Part shown: positions 42,104-51,017 of the stretch, in pieces
How positions within the stretch are numbered: the stretch's first letter is position 1
Layout of the letters: the number at the start of each line of letters is the position of its first letter
Source: Pseudomonas fluorescens
Lineage (GTDB): Bacteria > Pseudomonadota > Gammaproteobacteria > Pseudomonadales > Pseudomonadaceae
Assembly (NCBI RefSeq): GCF_003732425.1
Contig: NZ_MOBX01000016.1
Coordinates: 434,001-498,000, forward strand
DNA length: 64,000 bases
Direction of reading: 5' to 3'
Notes under the pieces: model-generated
What the model was told of the DNA's origin: nothing
The model's input: the letters and a program-made list of their open reading frames with translations, nothing else
Databases searched by the model: none
Position numbers and translations under genes: made by a program

Positions 42104-42778
42104 TTACATCCAGCCACACTCCGCCATCGATAACGGCTCACCATCGCCCACGATGAAGTGATCGAGCACCCGCACATCAATCAGCTCCAGCGCCTTCTGC
42201 AAACGCTTGGTCAGCAATCGATCGGCCTGACTCGGGTCAGTGTTCCCCGATGGATGGTTGTGGCACAGGATCAACGCAGCGGCGTTATTGGCCAAACATC
42301 GCTTCACAACCTCGCGTGGATGCACGCTGGTGTTGTCGATTGAGCCGCGAAACAGTATCTCGAAATTCAGTACTTGATGTTTGGAGTCGAGAAACAGGCA
42401 ACCAAACACCTCATGCGGTTCGTGACGCAGCATCGATTTCAGATAATCGCGAACGACCTGAGGGTTTTCCAGGGCTGGTTTCTGCCGGGATTTCTCAGCC
42501 AGATGCCGCCTGTTCATTTCCTGAGCAGCTTGAAGTTGCGCAAACTTCGCCGGCCCGAGCCCCAATTGTTTGCTGAATGAGTCCTGATCGGACTCAAGCA
42601 GCAAACGCAGGCTGCCGAATTGAGTCAACAGGTTGCGCGCCAGATCCACAGCACTTAGTCCGGGCAAGCCAGTACGCAGAAAAATCGCCAGTAACTCAGC
42701 GTCCGATAGGCTCGCTGCCCCGTGTTCCAACAACCTTTCCCGCGGGCGTTCCGCCGCAGGCCAATCGCGAATACTCAT
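42104..42778 (-). CDS. radC: RadC family JAB-domain protein
   Basis: Protein of 224 residues, MSIRDWPAAERPRERLLEHG, an N-terminal helix-hairpin-helix region and a C-terminal JAB/MPN domain. The metal motif is HPREV...LILCHNHPSGNTDPSQAD (HxH...D). Once linked to DNA repair; current role unclear, possibly in recombination or as a deubiquitinase-like metal enzyme. It is divergent from coaBC. Confidence 0.93.
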   Translation of the reverse strand: MSIRDWPAAERPRERLLEHGAASLSDAELLAIFLRTGLPGLSAVDLARNLLTQFGSLRLLLESDQDSFSKQLGLGPAKFAQLQAAQEMNRRHLAEKSRQKPALENPQVVRDYLKSMLRHEPHEVFGCLFLDSKHQVLNFEILFRGSIDNTSVHPREVVKRCLANNAAALILCHNHPSGNTDPSQADRLLTKRLQKALELIDVRVLDHFIVGDGEPLSMAECGWM

Positions 42779-42913
42779 AGCACTTCCCTGTCTGTGGGCG
42801 CCGCTGTTCCGTAGCGGTCGCTGTGATATCTTAGCCCATCTTTTTTGCGGGCGAATTCACCCTGGGGAGGGGGTTTCGCCACGTATGTCACCCACGAAAT
42901 GAAAGGCAGACCT

Positions 42914-44122
42914 ATGCAGCGGCTGTATCGGAAACGCATCGTTCTGGGCGTCGGCGGCGGCATCGCGGCCTACAAGAGCGCCGATCTGGTTCGTCGCCTG
43001 ATCGATCAGGGCGCCGAAGTGCGCGTGGTCATGACCCATGGCGGCGCCGAGTTCATCACCCCGCTGACCATGCAAGCGCTGTCCGGCCACCCGGTCCACC
43101 TCGACTTGCTCGACCCGGCCGCCGAGGCCGCGATGGGCCACATCGAACTGGCGAAATGGGCCGATCTGGTGCTGATCGCCCCGGCCACCGCCGACCTGAT
43201 CGCCCGCCTGGCCCAAGGCATCGCCAACGATTTGCTGACCACCCTGGTGCTGGCCACCGACGCCGTTGTGGCTGTCGCGCCGGCAATGAATCAGGCGATG
43301 TGGCGTGACCCGGCGACCCAGGCCAACCTGCAACTCCTTGAAAGCCGTGGCCTGAAGACCTTCGGCCCGGCCTCGGGCAGCCAGGCCTGCGGCGACGTCG
43401 GCATGGGCCGGATGATGGAGGCCACCGACCTCGCACAATGCGCGGCGGACTGCTTCCAGCGGCAGGCGCTGACCGGTAAACACGTGGTGATTACCGCCGG
43501 CCCGACCCAGGAAAACATCGACCCGGTGCGCTACATCACCAACCACAGCTCCGGCAAAATGGGCTTTGCCCTCGCCGAAGCCGCAGTGGAAGCCGGCGCC
43601 CGTGTCACGCTGATCAGCGGCCCGGTACACCTGCCGACGCCGGATCGCGTCACGCGTATCGACGTGGTCAGCGCCCGCGATATGCTCGCGGCCTGTGAGT
43701 CGGCGATCCCGTGCGACGTATTTATCGCCTCGGCAGCGGTCGCGGACTACCGTCCGGAAGTCGTCGCCCCGCAAAAACTCAAGAAAGATCCTACGAGCGG
43801 TGATGGCTTCGTCCTGCAAATGGTGCGTAACCCGGACATCCTGGCCACCATCGCGACCCGTCCCGACCGTCCGTTCAGTGTCGGTTTCGCCGCCGAGACC
43901 GAACACCTGCTCGACTACGCTGCACGCAAGCTGAAGGACAAGAATCTCGATTTGATCGTCGCCAACGACGTCGCCAATCCGAGCATCGGCTTCAACAGCG
44001 AAGAAAACGCCTGCAGCGTGATTGACCGTGCGCTGCACGCCACGGTTTTCGCCCAGACCAGCAAGAGCAAGATCGCTCGCCAACTGGTCACTTTTATCGC
44101 CGAACGTCTGAACCAGGTTTAA
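42914..44122 (+). CDS. coaBC: Bifunctional CoaBC (phosphopantothenoylcysteine decarboxylase / synthetase)
   Basis: Protein of 402 residues. The flavoprotein CoaC half (1-190) has GGGIAAYKSADLVRRL, the PAMNQAMW motif and the SGSQACGDVGMGRM substrate loop; the CoaB half from about 190 has ITAGPTQENIDPVRYITNHS and KLKKD. It performs steps 2 and 3 of coenzyme A synthesis from phosphopantothenate. The start was set at MQRLYRKRIVLG. dut follows after 5 bases, so they are one unit. Confidence 0.96.
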   Translation: MQRLYRKRIVLGVGGGIAAYKSADLVRRLIDQGAEVRVVMTHGGAEFITPLTMQALSGHPVHLDLLDPAAEAAMGHIELAKWADLVLIAPATADLIARLAQGIANDLLTTLVLATDAVVAVAPAMNQAMWRDPATQANLQLLESRGLKTFGPASGSQACGDVGMGRMMEATDLAQCAADCFQRQALTGKHVVITAGPTQENIDPVRYITNHSSGKMGFALAEAAVEAGARVTLISGPVHLPTPDRVTRIDVVSARDMLAACESAIPCDVFIASAAVADYRPEVVAPQKLKKDPTSGDGFVLQMVRNPDILATIATRPDRPFSVGFAAETEHLLDYAARKLKDKNLDLIVANDVANPSIGFNSEENACSVIDRALHATVFAQTSKSKIARQLVTFIAERLNQV

Positions 44123-44127
44123 TTTAC

Positions 44128-44583
44128 ATGCACGCTTTGCAAGCCAAGATCCTCGACCCACGCATCGGTACCGAATTCCCGCTGCCGCAATACGCCACCC
44201 CGGGCTCCGCCGGCCTCGACCTGCGCGCCATGCTGGAACAGGACATCGTGATCAAACCGGGTGAAACCGTGCTGATCCCCACCGGTCTGTCGGTATACAT
44301 CGGCGACCCGAACCTCGCCGCGCTGATCCTGCCGCGCTCGGGCATGGGCCATAAGCACGGTATCGTGCTGGGCAACCTCGTCGGCCTGATCGACTCGGAC
44401 TACCAGGGCCCGCTGATGGTGTCCTGCTGGAACCGTGGCCAGACCGATTTCACCATGACCGTCGGCGAACGCCTGGCGCAGCTGGTGCTGGTACCGGTGG
44501 TGCAGGCGCATTTCGAAATGGTTGAAGAGTTCGTCGAAACCGAACGCGGCACTGGCGGTTTCGGCCATACCGGCACCAAATAA
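44128..44583 (+). CDS. dut: Deoxyuridine 5'-triphosphate nucleotidohydrolase
   Basis: Trimeric dUTPase of 151 residues, the family length. Motifs in order: TPGSAGLDLRA (1), PRSGMGHKHGIVLGN (2), GLIDSDYQGPL (3), GERLAQLVLVP (4), ERGTGGFGHTG (5). It converts dUTP to dUMP and PPi, limiting uracil incorporation. Coupled with coaBC as in most proteobacteria. Confidence 0.97.
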   Translation: MHALQAKILDPRIGTEFPLPQYATPGSAGLDLRAMLEQDIVIKPGETVLIPTGLSVYIGDPNLAALILPRSGMGHKHGIVLGNLVGLIDSDYQGPLMVSCWNRGQTDFTMTVGERLAQLVLVPVVQAHFEMVEEFVETERGTGGFGHTGTK

Positions 44584-44598
44584 CAGATAACCCGTTAC

Positions 44599-44693
44599 TG
44601 TGGCGAGGGATCTTGCTCCCGCTTGGGTGCGCAGCGCCCACAAGATCTTTGGGGCCGCTACGCAGCCCAGCGGGAGCAAGCTCCCTCGCCACA
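44599..44693. repeat. Second-type palindromic doublet, TGTGGCGAGGGATCTTGCTC
   Basis: Same family as the elements at 35597 and 47297, with one base change in the first arm (GATCTTGC). It lies downstream of dut. Confidence 0.88.
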
Positions 44694-44792
44694 AAAAATG
44701 CGCTACATCGGCAGCAGGTTTTAACACCGAAAATCAGGGTTTTGCCGGCCGAAAGCCACGCCCGCCGAGGCATCATGGCCCTTTCACACCAC

Positions 44793-44819
44793 GAACTCTC
44801 TGTGGAAAACGCCGTCATA
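44793..44819 (+). promoter_or_regulatory. AlgU/RpoE-type promoter candidate for algC
   Basis: GAACTC and TCATA are separated by 16 bases, near the AlgU consensus GAACTT-N16-TCTRA. It ends 74 bases before algC. The known AlgU control of alginate genes makes it plausible; the match is weak in the -10. Confidence 0.35.
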
Positions 44820-44893
44820 CCCTTCAGTTTGAGCCTGCCGTCGAACGATTCGTCGGTCTGTCCCGCCACTTTCGAGATGGAGCATTTCCGTAG

Positions 44894-46291
44894 ATGAGCA
44901 CCCCAGCCAAGATCGCCCCGAAGCTGCCCGACAGCATTTTCCGCGCCTATGACATTCGCGGCACCGTGCCGGAATTCCTCAATGCCGAAACCGCTTACTG
45001 GATCGGCCGCGCCATTGGTTCGCAGAGCCTGGCCCAAGGTGAGCCGAATGTATCCGTCGGTCGCGACGGCCGTTTGTCCGGTCCTGAGCTGGTTGCAGAA
45101 CTGATTCGCGGTATCGCCGAAAGCGGCTGCCACGTCAGTGATGTCGGCCTGGTGCCGACGCCAGCGCTGTACTACGCCGCCAACGTCCTGGCCGGCAAAT
45201 CCGGGGTGATGCTCACCGGCAGCCACAACCCGTCGAACTACAACGGCTTCAAGATCGTCATCGCTGGCGACACCCTCGCCAACGAACAGATCCAGGCCCT
45301 GCACGAGCGCCTCAAGACCAACAACTTGAGCAGCGGCACGGGCAGCGTCACCCAGGTCGAAATCCTCGACCGCTACAACACCGAAATCGTCCAGGACATC
45401 AAACTGGCCCGGCGCATGAAGGTCGTGGTCGATTGCGGCAACGGCGCGGCTGGTGTGATCGCCCCGCAACTGATCGAAGCGCTGAATTGCGAAGTCATCC
45501 CGCTGTTCTGCGAGGTCGATGGTAACTTCCCCAACCACCACCCGGATCCGGGCAAGCCTGAGAACCTCGTCGACCTGATCGCCAAGGTCAAGGAAACCAA
45601 CGCCGATATCGGCCTGGCTTTCGACGGCGACGGCGACCGTGTCGGTGTGGTGACCAACACCGGCAGCATCGTTTACCCCGATCGCCTGCTGATGCTGTTC
45701 GCCCGCGACGTGGTGGCGCGCAACCCGGACGCGGAAATCATCTTTGACGTCAAATGCACCCGCCGCCTGGTGCCGCTGATCAAGGAATACGGTGGTCGTC
45801 CGCTAATGTGGAAGACCGGTCACTCGTTGATCAAAAAGAAAATGAAACAATCCGGTGCTCTATTGGCCGGTGAAATGAGCGGGCACATCTTCTTCAAGGA
45901 GCGCTGGTTCGGTTTCGACGATGGCATCTACAGCGCCGCACGGCTGCTGGAGATCCTCAGCAAGGAAAAATCCACCGCGGAAGAGCTGTTTGCGACCTTC
46001 CCGAACGATATTTCTACGCCGGAAATCAATATCCATGTGACCGAAGAGAGCAAATTCAGCATCATTGATGCACTGCACGACGCCCAGTGGGGCCCAGGCG
46101 CTGACCTGACCACCATTGACGGCGTGCGAGTCGATTACGCCAAAGGCTGGGGCCTGGTGCGCGCGTCCAACACCACACCGGTGCTGGTGCTGCGCTTCGA
46201 GGCCGATGACGAGGCTGAATTGCAGCGCATCAAGGATGTGTTCCACGCCCAACTGAAACGCGTTGCACCTGATCTCCAACTACCGTTCTGA
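44894..46291 (+). CDS. algC: Phosphomannomutase/phosphoglucomutase AlgC
   Basis: Enzyme of 465 residues in the alpha-D-phosphohexomutase family. The active-site phosphoserine loop is MLTGSHNPSNYNG, the Mg loop is FDGDGDRVG, the sugar-binding loop GEMSGHIFF, and the C-terminal phosphate loop RASNTTPVLVLRFE. It makes mannose 1-phosphate for alginate and glucose 1-phosphate for LPS and rhamnolipid precursors. argB follows by 17 bases. Confidence 0.96.
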   Translation: MSTPAKIAPKLPDSIFRAYDIRGTVPEFLNAETAYWIGRAIGSQSLAQGEPNVSVGRDGRLSGPELVAELIRGIAESGCHVSDVGLVPTPALYYAANVLAGKSGVMLTGSHNPSNYNGFKIVIAGDTLANEQIQALHERLKTNNLSSGTGSVTQVEILDRYNTEIVQDIKLARRMKVVVDCGNGAAGVIAPQLIEALNCEVIPLFCEVDGNFPNHHPDPGKPENLVDLIAKVKETNADIGLAFDGDGDRVGVVTNTGSIVYPDRLLMLFARDVVARNPDAEIIFDVKCTRRLVPLIKEYGGRPLMWKTGHSLIKKKMKQSGALLAGEMSGHIFFKERWFGFDDGIYSAARLLEILSKEKSTAEELFATFPNDISTPEINIHVTEESKFSIIDALHDAQWGPGADLTTIDGVRVDYAKGWGLVRASNTTPVLVLRFEADDEAELQRIKDVFHAQLKRVAPDLQLPF

Positions 46292-46308
46292 TTCACCCGG
46301 AGCCCTGA

Positions 46309-47214
46309 ATGACCCTCGAACGCGAAGCCGCCGCCCACACCGCCCAGGTCCTGTCCGAAGCGTTGCCTTACATCCGACGTTATGTCGGCAAGACCCTGGT
46401 GATCAAATACGGCGGCAACGCGATGGAAAGCGAGGAGCTGAAAACCGGCTTCGCACGCGACATCGTCTTGATGAAGGCCGTGGGCATCAACCCGGTCGTG
46501 GTTCACGGCGGCGGCCCGCAGATCGGTGATCTGCTCAAGCGCCTGTCGATCGAAAGCCACTTCGTCGATGGCATGCGCGTCACCGACGCCGCAACCATGG
46601 ATGTGGTGGAAATGGTCCTTGGCGGCCAGGTCAACAAAAGCATCGTCAACCTGATCAACCGTCACGGCGGCAGTGCCATCGGCCTGACCGGTAAAGACGC
46701 CGGGCTGATTCGTGCGAAGAAGCTCACGGTGACCCGCCAGACCCCGGAGATGACTCAACCGGAAATCATCGACATCGGTCAGGTCGGTGAAGTGGTCGGC
46801 ATCAATACCGAACTGCTGAACCTGCTGGTCAAAGGCAACTTCATCCCGGTGATTGCGCCGATCGGCGTCGGTGAAAACGGCGAGTCTTACAACATCAACG
46901 CCGACCTGGTGGCCGGTAAAGTCGCCGAAGCGCTGAAAGCGGAGAAGCTGATGCTGCTGACCAACATCGCCGGCCTGATGGACAAGTCGGGCACCGTGTT
47001 GACCGGCCTGAGCACGCAGCAGGTCGACGACCTGATCGCCGACGGCACCATCTACGGCGGCATGCTGCCGAAGATCCGCTGCGCACTGGAAGCGGTTCAG
47101 GGCGGCGTGGGCAGCTCGCTGATCATCGACGGCCGTGTACCGAATGCGATCCTGCTGGAAATCTTCACCGACACCGGTGTGGGTACGCTGATCAGCAATC
47201 GCAAGCGTCCTTAA
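46309..47214 (+). CDS. argB: Acetylglutamate kinase
   Basis: Protein of 301 residues with the N-terminal helix typical of arginine-inhibited NAGK (MTLEREAAAHTAQVLSEALP). The kinase core shows IKYGGNAM near 41, VVHGGGPQI near 75 and NINADLVAGKVAEAL near 205. It phosphorylates N-acetylglutamate in arginine synthesis. The N-terminal extension predicts feedback inhibition by arginine and hexamer formation. A strong terminator follows. Confidence 0.96.
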   Translation: MTLEREAAAHTAQVLSEALPYIRRYVGKTLVIKYGGNAMESEELKTGFARDIVLMKAVGINPVVVHGGGPQIGDLLKRLSIESHFVDGMRVTDAATMDVVEMVLGGQVNKSIVNLINRHGGSAIGLTGKDAGLIRAKKLTVTRQTPEMTQPEIIDIGQVGEVVGINTELLNLLVKGNFIPVIAPIGVGENGESYNINADLVAGKVAEALKAEKLMLLTNIAGLMDKSGTVLTGLSTQQVDDLIADGTIYGGMLPKIRCALEAVQGGVGSSLIIDGRVPNAILLEIFTDTGVGTLISNRKRP

Positions 47215-47228
47215 GCAGTAACGCACAC

Positions 47229-47269
47229 AAAAAGACCCCGCTCAGCCAGGCTGAGCGGGGTCTTTTTTT
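47229..47269 (+). terminator. Rho-independent terminator of algC-argB
   Basis: A stem of about 15 bp (AAAGACCCCGCTCAG and its complement) with loop CCAGG, ending in seven T residues, begins 14 bases after argB. Confidence 0.95.
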
Positions 47270-47296
47270 GCCTGCAACCTCTGTGGCATAGCATTT

Positions 47297-47393
47297 TGTG
47301 GCGAGGGAGCTTGCTCCCGCTTGAGTGCGCAGCGCTCATACGCCTTTTGGGTCTGCTACGCAGCCCAGCGGGAGCAAGCTCCCTCGCCACAAA
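47297..47393. repeat. Second-type palindromic doublet, TGTGGCGAGGGAGCTTGCTC
   Basis: Inverted arms TGTGGCGAGGGAGCTTGCTC flank a central GTGCGCAGCGCTC/CTACGCAGCCCAG region. It lies between the convergent argB and pyrE. Confidence 0.9.
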
Positions 47394-47408
47394 AGCTCAC
47401 TCCACAGT

Positions 47409-48053
47409 TCAGACGCCGAACTGAGCGCGATAGGCTTCCACGGCTGGCAGGTGTTGCTTGAGTTGCGGATCATCGGCGAGGAATTCCAGCACCTGATTCA
47501 GCGAAACAATGCTGATCACCGGAATGCCGAAGTCGCGCTCGACTTCCTGAATCGCCGACAACTCGCCGTTGCCACGCTCCTGACGGTTCAGGGCGATCAG
47601 CACGCCAGCCGCCTTGGCGCCGTCCTGAGACGCGATGATCTGCATCACTTCGCGGATTGCCGTACCGGCGGTGATCACGTCGTCAATGATCAGCACGTCG
47701 CCAGTCAACGGAGCGCCGACCAGGCTGCCGCCTTCGCCGTGGGCCTTGGCTTCCTTGCGATTGAAGCACCATGGCAGGTCACGGCCGTGGTGCTCGGCCA
47801 GTGCGACGGCAGTGGTCGCCGCCAGCGGGATGCCTTTGTAGGCCGGGCCAAACAGAACGTCGAAAGAAATGCCGCTCTCGGCAATGGCTGCAGCGTAGAA
47901 ACGCCCCAGCTGCGCCAGGGCCGAACCCGAGTTGAACAGGCCGGCGTTGAAGAAGTAAGGACTGGTGCGCCCGGACTTCAGGGTGAACTCACCGAAGCGC
48001 AAAACGCCGCGATCGATGGCAAAACGAATGAAATCGCGCTGATACGCTTGCAT
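47409..48053 (-). CDS. pyrE: Orotate phosphoribosyltransferase
   Basis: Enzyme of 214 residues making OMP from orotate and PRPP in pyrimidine synthesis. MQAYQRDFIRFAIDRGVLRF is the conserved start, followed by LKSGRTSPYFFNAG and the PRPP motif VLIIDDVITAGTAI. It is divergent from crc with an 82-base gap, the standard Pseudomonas arrangement. Confidence 0.97.
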   Translation of the reverse strand: MQAYQRDFIRFAIDRGVLRFGEFTLKSGRTSPYFFNAGLFNSGSALAQLGRFYAAAIAESGISFDVLFGPAYKGIPLAATTAVALAEHHGRDLPWCFNRKEAKAHGEGGSLVGAPLTGDVLIIDDVITAGTAIREVMQIIASQDGAKAAGVLIALNRQERGNGELSAIQEVERDFGIPVISIVSLNQVLEFLADDPQLKQHLPAVEAYRAQFGV

Positions 48054-48135
48054 GAAAAAAACCCCAAATACCACGGATTTAGCTAATTAGCTTGACGCCG
48101 TGTATCATACACGCACGCGATTTTTGGGGCCATTT

Positions 48136-48915
48136 ATGCGGATCATCAGTGTGAACGTCAATGGTATTCAGGCTGCAGTCGAGCGTGGTTTGCTCAGTTG
48201 GCTGCAAGCACAGAATGCCGACGTCATCTGCCTGCAGGACACCCGTGCCTCCGCCTTTGAACTGGATGACCCAGCCTTCCAACTGGATGGCTACTTCCTT
48301 TATGCCTGCGATGCTGAAGTCCCTGCCCAAGGCGGCGTGGCTTTGTACTCGCGGTTGCAACCGAAGGCTGTCATCAGCGGTCTCGGTTTCGAGACGGCCG
48401 ACCGCTACGGGCGCTACCTGCAAGCAGATTTCGACAAAGTCAGTATTGCCACCTTGCTGCTCCCTTCGGGGATGAACGGCGATGAGGACTTGAACCAGAA
48501 GTTCAAGCTCATGGACGACTTCGGCAAGTACCTGGACAAACAGCGGCGCAAACGTCGCGAGTACATTTATTGTGGCTCGCTGTACGTGGCACAGCAGAAG
48601 CTCGACATCAAGAACTGGCGCGACAGCCAGCAATCCCCGGGCTTCCTGGCGCCAGAACGCGCCTGGATGGACGAGATTGTCGGCAACATGGGCTATGTCG
48701 ATGCCCTGCGCGAAGTCAGCCGCGAAGGCGACCAGTACAGCTGGTGGCCGGACAATGAACAGGCCGAGATGCTCAATCTGGGCTGGCGCTTCGACTACCA
48801 GATCCTGACCCCAGGCCTGCGCCGCTTCGTGCGCAGTGCGCGCCTGCCACGTCAGCCACGGTTCTCGCAGCATGCGCCGTTGATCGTCGACTACGACTGG
48901 ACGCTGACCATCTAA
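48136..48915 (+). CDS. crc: Catabolite repression control protein Crc
   Basis: Protein of exactly 259 residues, as in other Pseudomonas, in the exonuclease/endonuclease/phosphatase fold (MRIISVNVNGIQAAVERGLL, LQDTRASAF, YDWTLTI end). Crc lacks nuclease activity and acts with Hfq on A-rich mRNA sites to block translation of catabolic genes while preferred carbon is present; CrcZ-type RNAs relieve this. Those RNAs are not encoded in the window. Confidence 0.96.
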   Translation: MRIISVNVNGIQAAVERGLLSWLQAQNADVICLQDTRASAFELDDPAFQLDGYFLYACDAEVPAQGGVALYSRLQPKAVISGLGFETADRYGRYLQADFDKVSIATLLLPSGMNGDEDLNQKFKLMDDFGKYLDKQRRKRREYIYCGSLYVAQQKLDIKNWRDSQQSPGFLAPERAWMDEIVGNMGYVDALREVSREGDQYSWWPDNEQAEMLNLGWRFDYQILTPGLRRFVRSARLPRQPRFSQHAPLIVDYDWTLTI

Positions 48916-48933
48916 GCGTCGATTCGCCGACAC

Positions 48934-48968
48934 AAAAATGCCCGTATCGAAAGATTCGGGCATTTTTT
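48934..48968 (+). terminator. Rho-independent terminator of crc
   Basis: The stem AATGCCCG.ATC / GAT.CGGGCATT with loop GAAA is followed by six T residues. Confidence 0.92.
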
Positions 48969-49020
48969 ATGCGTCAGACCAGGGAAAGCGGGCTAACGCT
49001 CGTCGCTCGCGACGCTATGA

Positions 49021-50229
49021 TCAAACAGCGGCAAAAAACGGTAGGGCCAAGTACAGCTTGATCACGATGACGTTAATGATGTCGATAAAGAACGCCCCCA
49101 CCATGGGCACAACGAGAAACGCAATCTGCGAAGGCCCGTAGCGCTGCGTCACCGCCTGCATGTTGGCGATAGCCGTTGGCGTCGCGCCCAGACCAAACCC
49201 GCAGTGCCCCGCCGCCAATACCGCCGCATCGTAATTGCGGCCCATCATTCGGAACGTCACGAAAATCGCAAACAGCGCCATCACCAAAGCCTGCGCAGCC
49301 AGGATGATGAAGATCGGCAATGCCAGAGCGGCGAGATCCCACAGCTTGAGCGACATCAAGGCAATCGCCAGAAACAGCGACAGGCTGACATTGCCCAGCA
49401 CCGACACTTCACGCTCGAATACCTGATACAGGCCCAACGCCGATAGCCCATTACGTAGCACCACACCTACGAACAAAACGCAGACAAACGTCGGCAACTC
49501 GAAGGCGGTTCCATGAAGCAGGCCATTGAGAACGTTGCCGGCCAATAAACTGACAGCGATCAGAGCCAGCGTCTCGATGAACGAAAAGGGGGTAATCGAG
49601 CGCTCTTTGTTCGGCTGTTCGAAGCCCTTTGGCAACCGAGGCGTTTCCTGAGGCTGGCAACCCGGCACCTGCACATGCTTGATGAGCAGACGAGCCACCG
49701 GCCCACCAATCAAGCCACCCAGCACCAGGCCGAATGTTGCGGAGGCAATCGCAAGCTCGGAGGCCGAAGCCAGACCGTACTTTTCACTGAACACCGCACC
49801 CCACGCCGCCCCCGTACCGTGACCACCTGCCAACGTGATCGAGCCCGTCAGCAGGCCCATCAACGGATCAAGTCCCAGCGTTTTGGCCAGACCAATGCCC
49901 AAGGCGTTCTGAACCACCAGAAGCCCGGTAACCGCCAGGAGAAAAATGCCGACTACGCGACCACCCTTCATCAGGCTGGCAAAGTCTGCGCTCAAACCGA
50001 TAGTGGCAAAGAATGCCAACATCAAAGGCGTTTGCAGTGAAGTATCGAATCTGATTTCTATATCAAAAGTACGCAGCATCAATAAAACCAGAGCAACCAC
50101 CAAGCCACCGGCGACGGGTTCAGGAATATTGTAATTACGCAGAAATCCGACTCGTGCAGTAAGTCCGCGCCCCAGTAAAAGCACCAGAGAGGCGGCCACG
50201 AGCGTTCCATAAAAATCGAGCTGAATCAT
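49021..50229 (-). CDS. gltS: Sodium/glutamate symporter GltS
   Basis: Inner-membrane protein of 402 residues with about ten helices. It begins MIQLDFYGTLVAASLVLLLG. It has the inverted-repeat GltS pore loops GSITLAGGHGTGAAWG and GHCGFGLGATPTAIANMQAV, and NIPEPVAGGL near residue 34. It imports glutamate with Na+. The start was placed at the family start; the ORF is open about 33 codons upstream. The upstream region has a notable palindrome at 50456-50522. Confidence 0.95.
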   Translation of the reverse strand: MIQLDFYGTLVAASLVLLLGRGLTARVGFLRNYNIPEPVAGGLVVALVLLMLRTFDIEIRFDTSLQTPLMLAFFATIGLSADFASLMKGGRVVGIFLLAVTGLLVVQNALGIGLAKTLGLDPLMGLLTGSITLAGGHGTGAAWGAVFSEKYGLASASELAIASATFGLVLGGLIGGPVARLLIKHVQVPGCQPQETPRLPKGFEQPNKERSITPFSFIETLALIAVSLLAGNVLNGLLHGTAFELPTFVCVLFVGVVLRNGLSALGLYQVFEREVSVLGNVSLSLFLAIALMSLKLWDLAALALPIFIILAAQALVMALFAIFVTFRMMGRNYDAAVLAAGHCGFGLGATPTAIANMQAVTQRYGPSQIAFLVVPMVGAFFIDIINVIVIKLYLALPFFAAV

Positions 50230-50455
50230 TGGGATTATTCTTGGCTGTATATTCATCAGGCGCACTTTTACCCGCGCACGCCCACAGAATCGGCTGATTG
50301 TCTCAACACTGATTGATTTGGAATTCAAGAACCTTCGATGGCTTGAATATATCGAGATATTTCTGAAACAACGTTGTACGGAGTAACCTTAACAATCGCC
50401 AAGTCTTATTGCCAAGGACTGAGATCGCACTAAAGCACTACAGTTGTGACTAAAA

Positions 50456-50522
50456 GTGTAGGAGTTCAATGCACATATAAAATATCTACTACCGCTTGTC
50501 GCAGGTAGAACTAGTCCTACAC
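50456..50522. repeat. Long interrupted palindrome upstream of gltS
   Basis: GTGTAGGA (50456-50463) pairs with TCCTACAC (50515-50522), and GTTC pairs with GAAC just inside. An internal stem CTACC/GGTAG (50489-50493 and 50504-50508) is enclosed. It could form a branched hairpin or cruciform. It does not match the REP cores seen elsewhere. No function is evident. Confidence 0.6.
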
Positions 50523-50544
50523 GAAAGAGTAATTAGTCGAGTTG

Positions 50545-50581
50545 CAAAAACCCAAATGCCCCGACAAGTCAGGGCATTTGT
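50545..50581 (-). terminator. Terminator of the DUF4870 gene
   Basis: The stem CAAATGCCC/GGGCATTTG is followed on the minus strand by GGGTTTTTGC, about 40 bases beyond the DUF4870 stop. Confidence 0.7.
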
Positions 50582-50620
50582 ATTAAAACCTTGCGAATTC
50601 CGGAGGCTTCGAATTGATCG

Positions 50621-50989
50621 TTATTTGATCAGCCGCCAGGTGAATGGATAACGATAAGGGAACCCTTCATTGGCTTTCACCCCCGCGATGATCGTCAATA
50701 TCAGCGCCCCAATGGCCAGCAGGCCCAGCAGGAAGAAGCCAATAATCAGCAACATCAGCAGAAAGCAGATAGCCGCAGCAATCGCCACGGTAATCTGAAA
50801 ATTCAGCGCTTCTTTGCCCTGAGCATCAATGAACGGGTCCGTGTCGCGCTTCATCTGCCACAGAATCAAGGGTCCGATCAGATTGCCGAACGGAATCCAT
50901 ATCCCCAGCAAGGCGGACAAGTGACAAAACATCGCCCATTGGCGAACCTCCTGGCTCGGCTTGGGCAGCAGCTCTTGCTCGTCACTCAT
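50621..50989 (-). CDS. DUF4870 domain membrane protein
   Basis: Protein of 122 residues. Two or three hydrophobic helices follow a short charged head: RQWAMFCHLSALLGIWIPFG, a conserved TDPFIDAQGKEALNFQITV loop, then LMLLIIGFFLLGLLAIGALI. This is the DUF4870 (Tic20-like) family of unknown function. It follows rph in the same direction with a 28-base gap, as in PAO1 PA5333. Confidence 0.88.
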   Translation of the reverse strand: MSDEQELLPKPSQEVRQWAMFCHLSALLGIWIPFGNLIGPLILWQMKRDTDPFIDAQGKEALNFQITVAIAAAICFLLMLLIIGFFLLGLLAIGALILTIIAGVKANEGFPYRYPFTWRLIK

Positions 50990-51017
50990 CGCGTCCTCCT
51001 TGCGGTTAAAAACCTGC

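Noticed and set aside
44755..44893. Extension of AlgC or a separate small gene upstream of algC
   Set aside because: Codons open in a nearby frame have no ribosome-binding site or family match, and the AlgC start at 44894 gives the standard length.
50545..50581. Terminator of a small RNA transcribed to the right
   Set aside because: The T run is on the minus strand, fitting the DUF4870 gene; no plus-strand promoter was seen.
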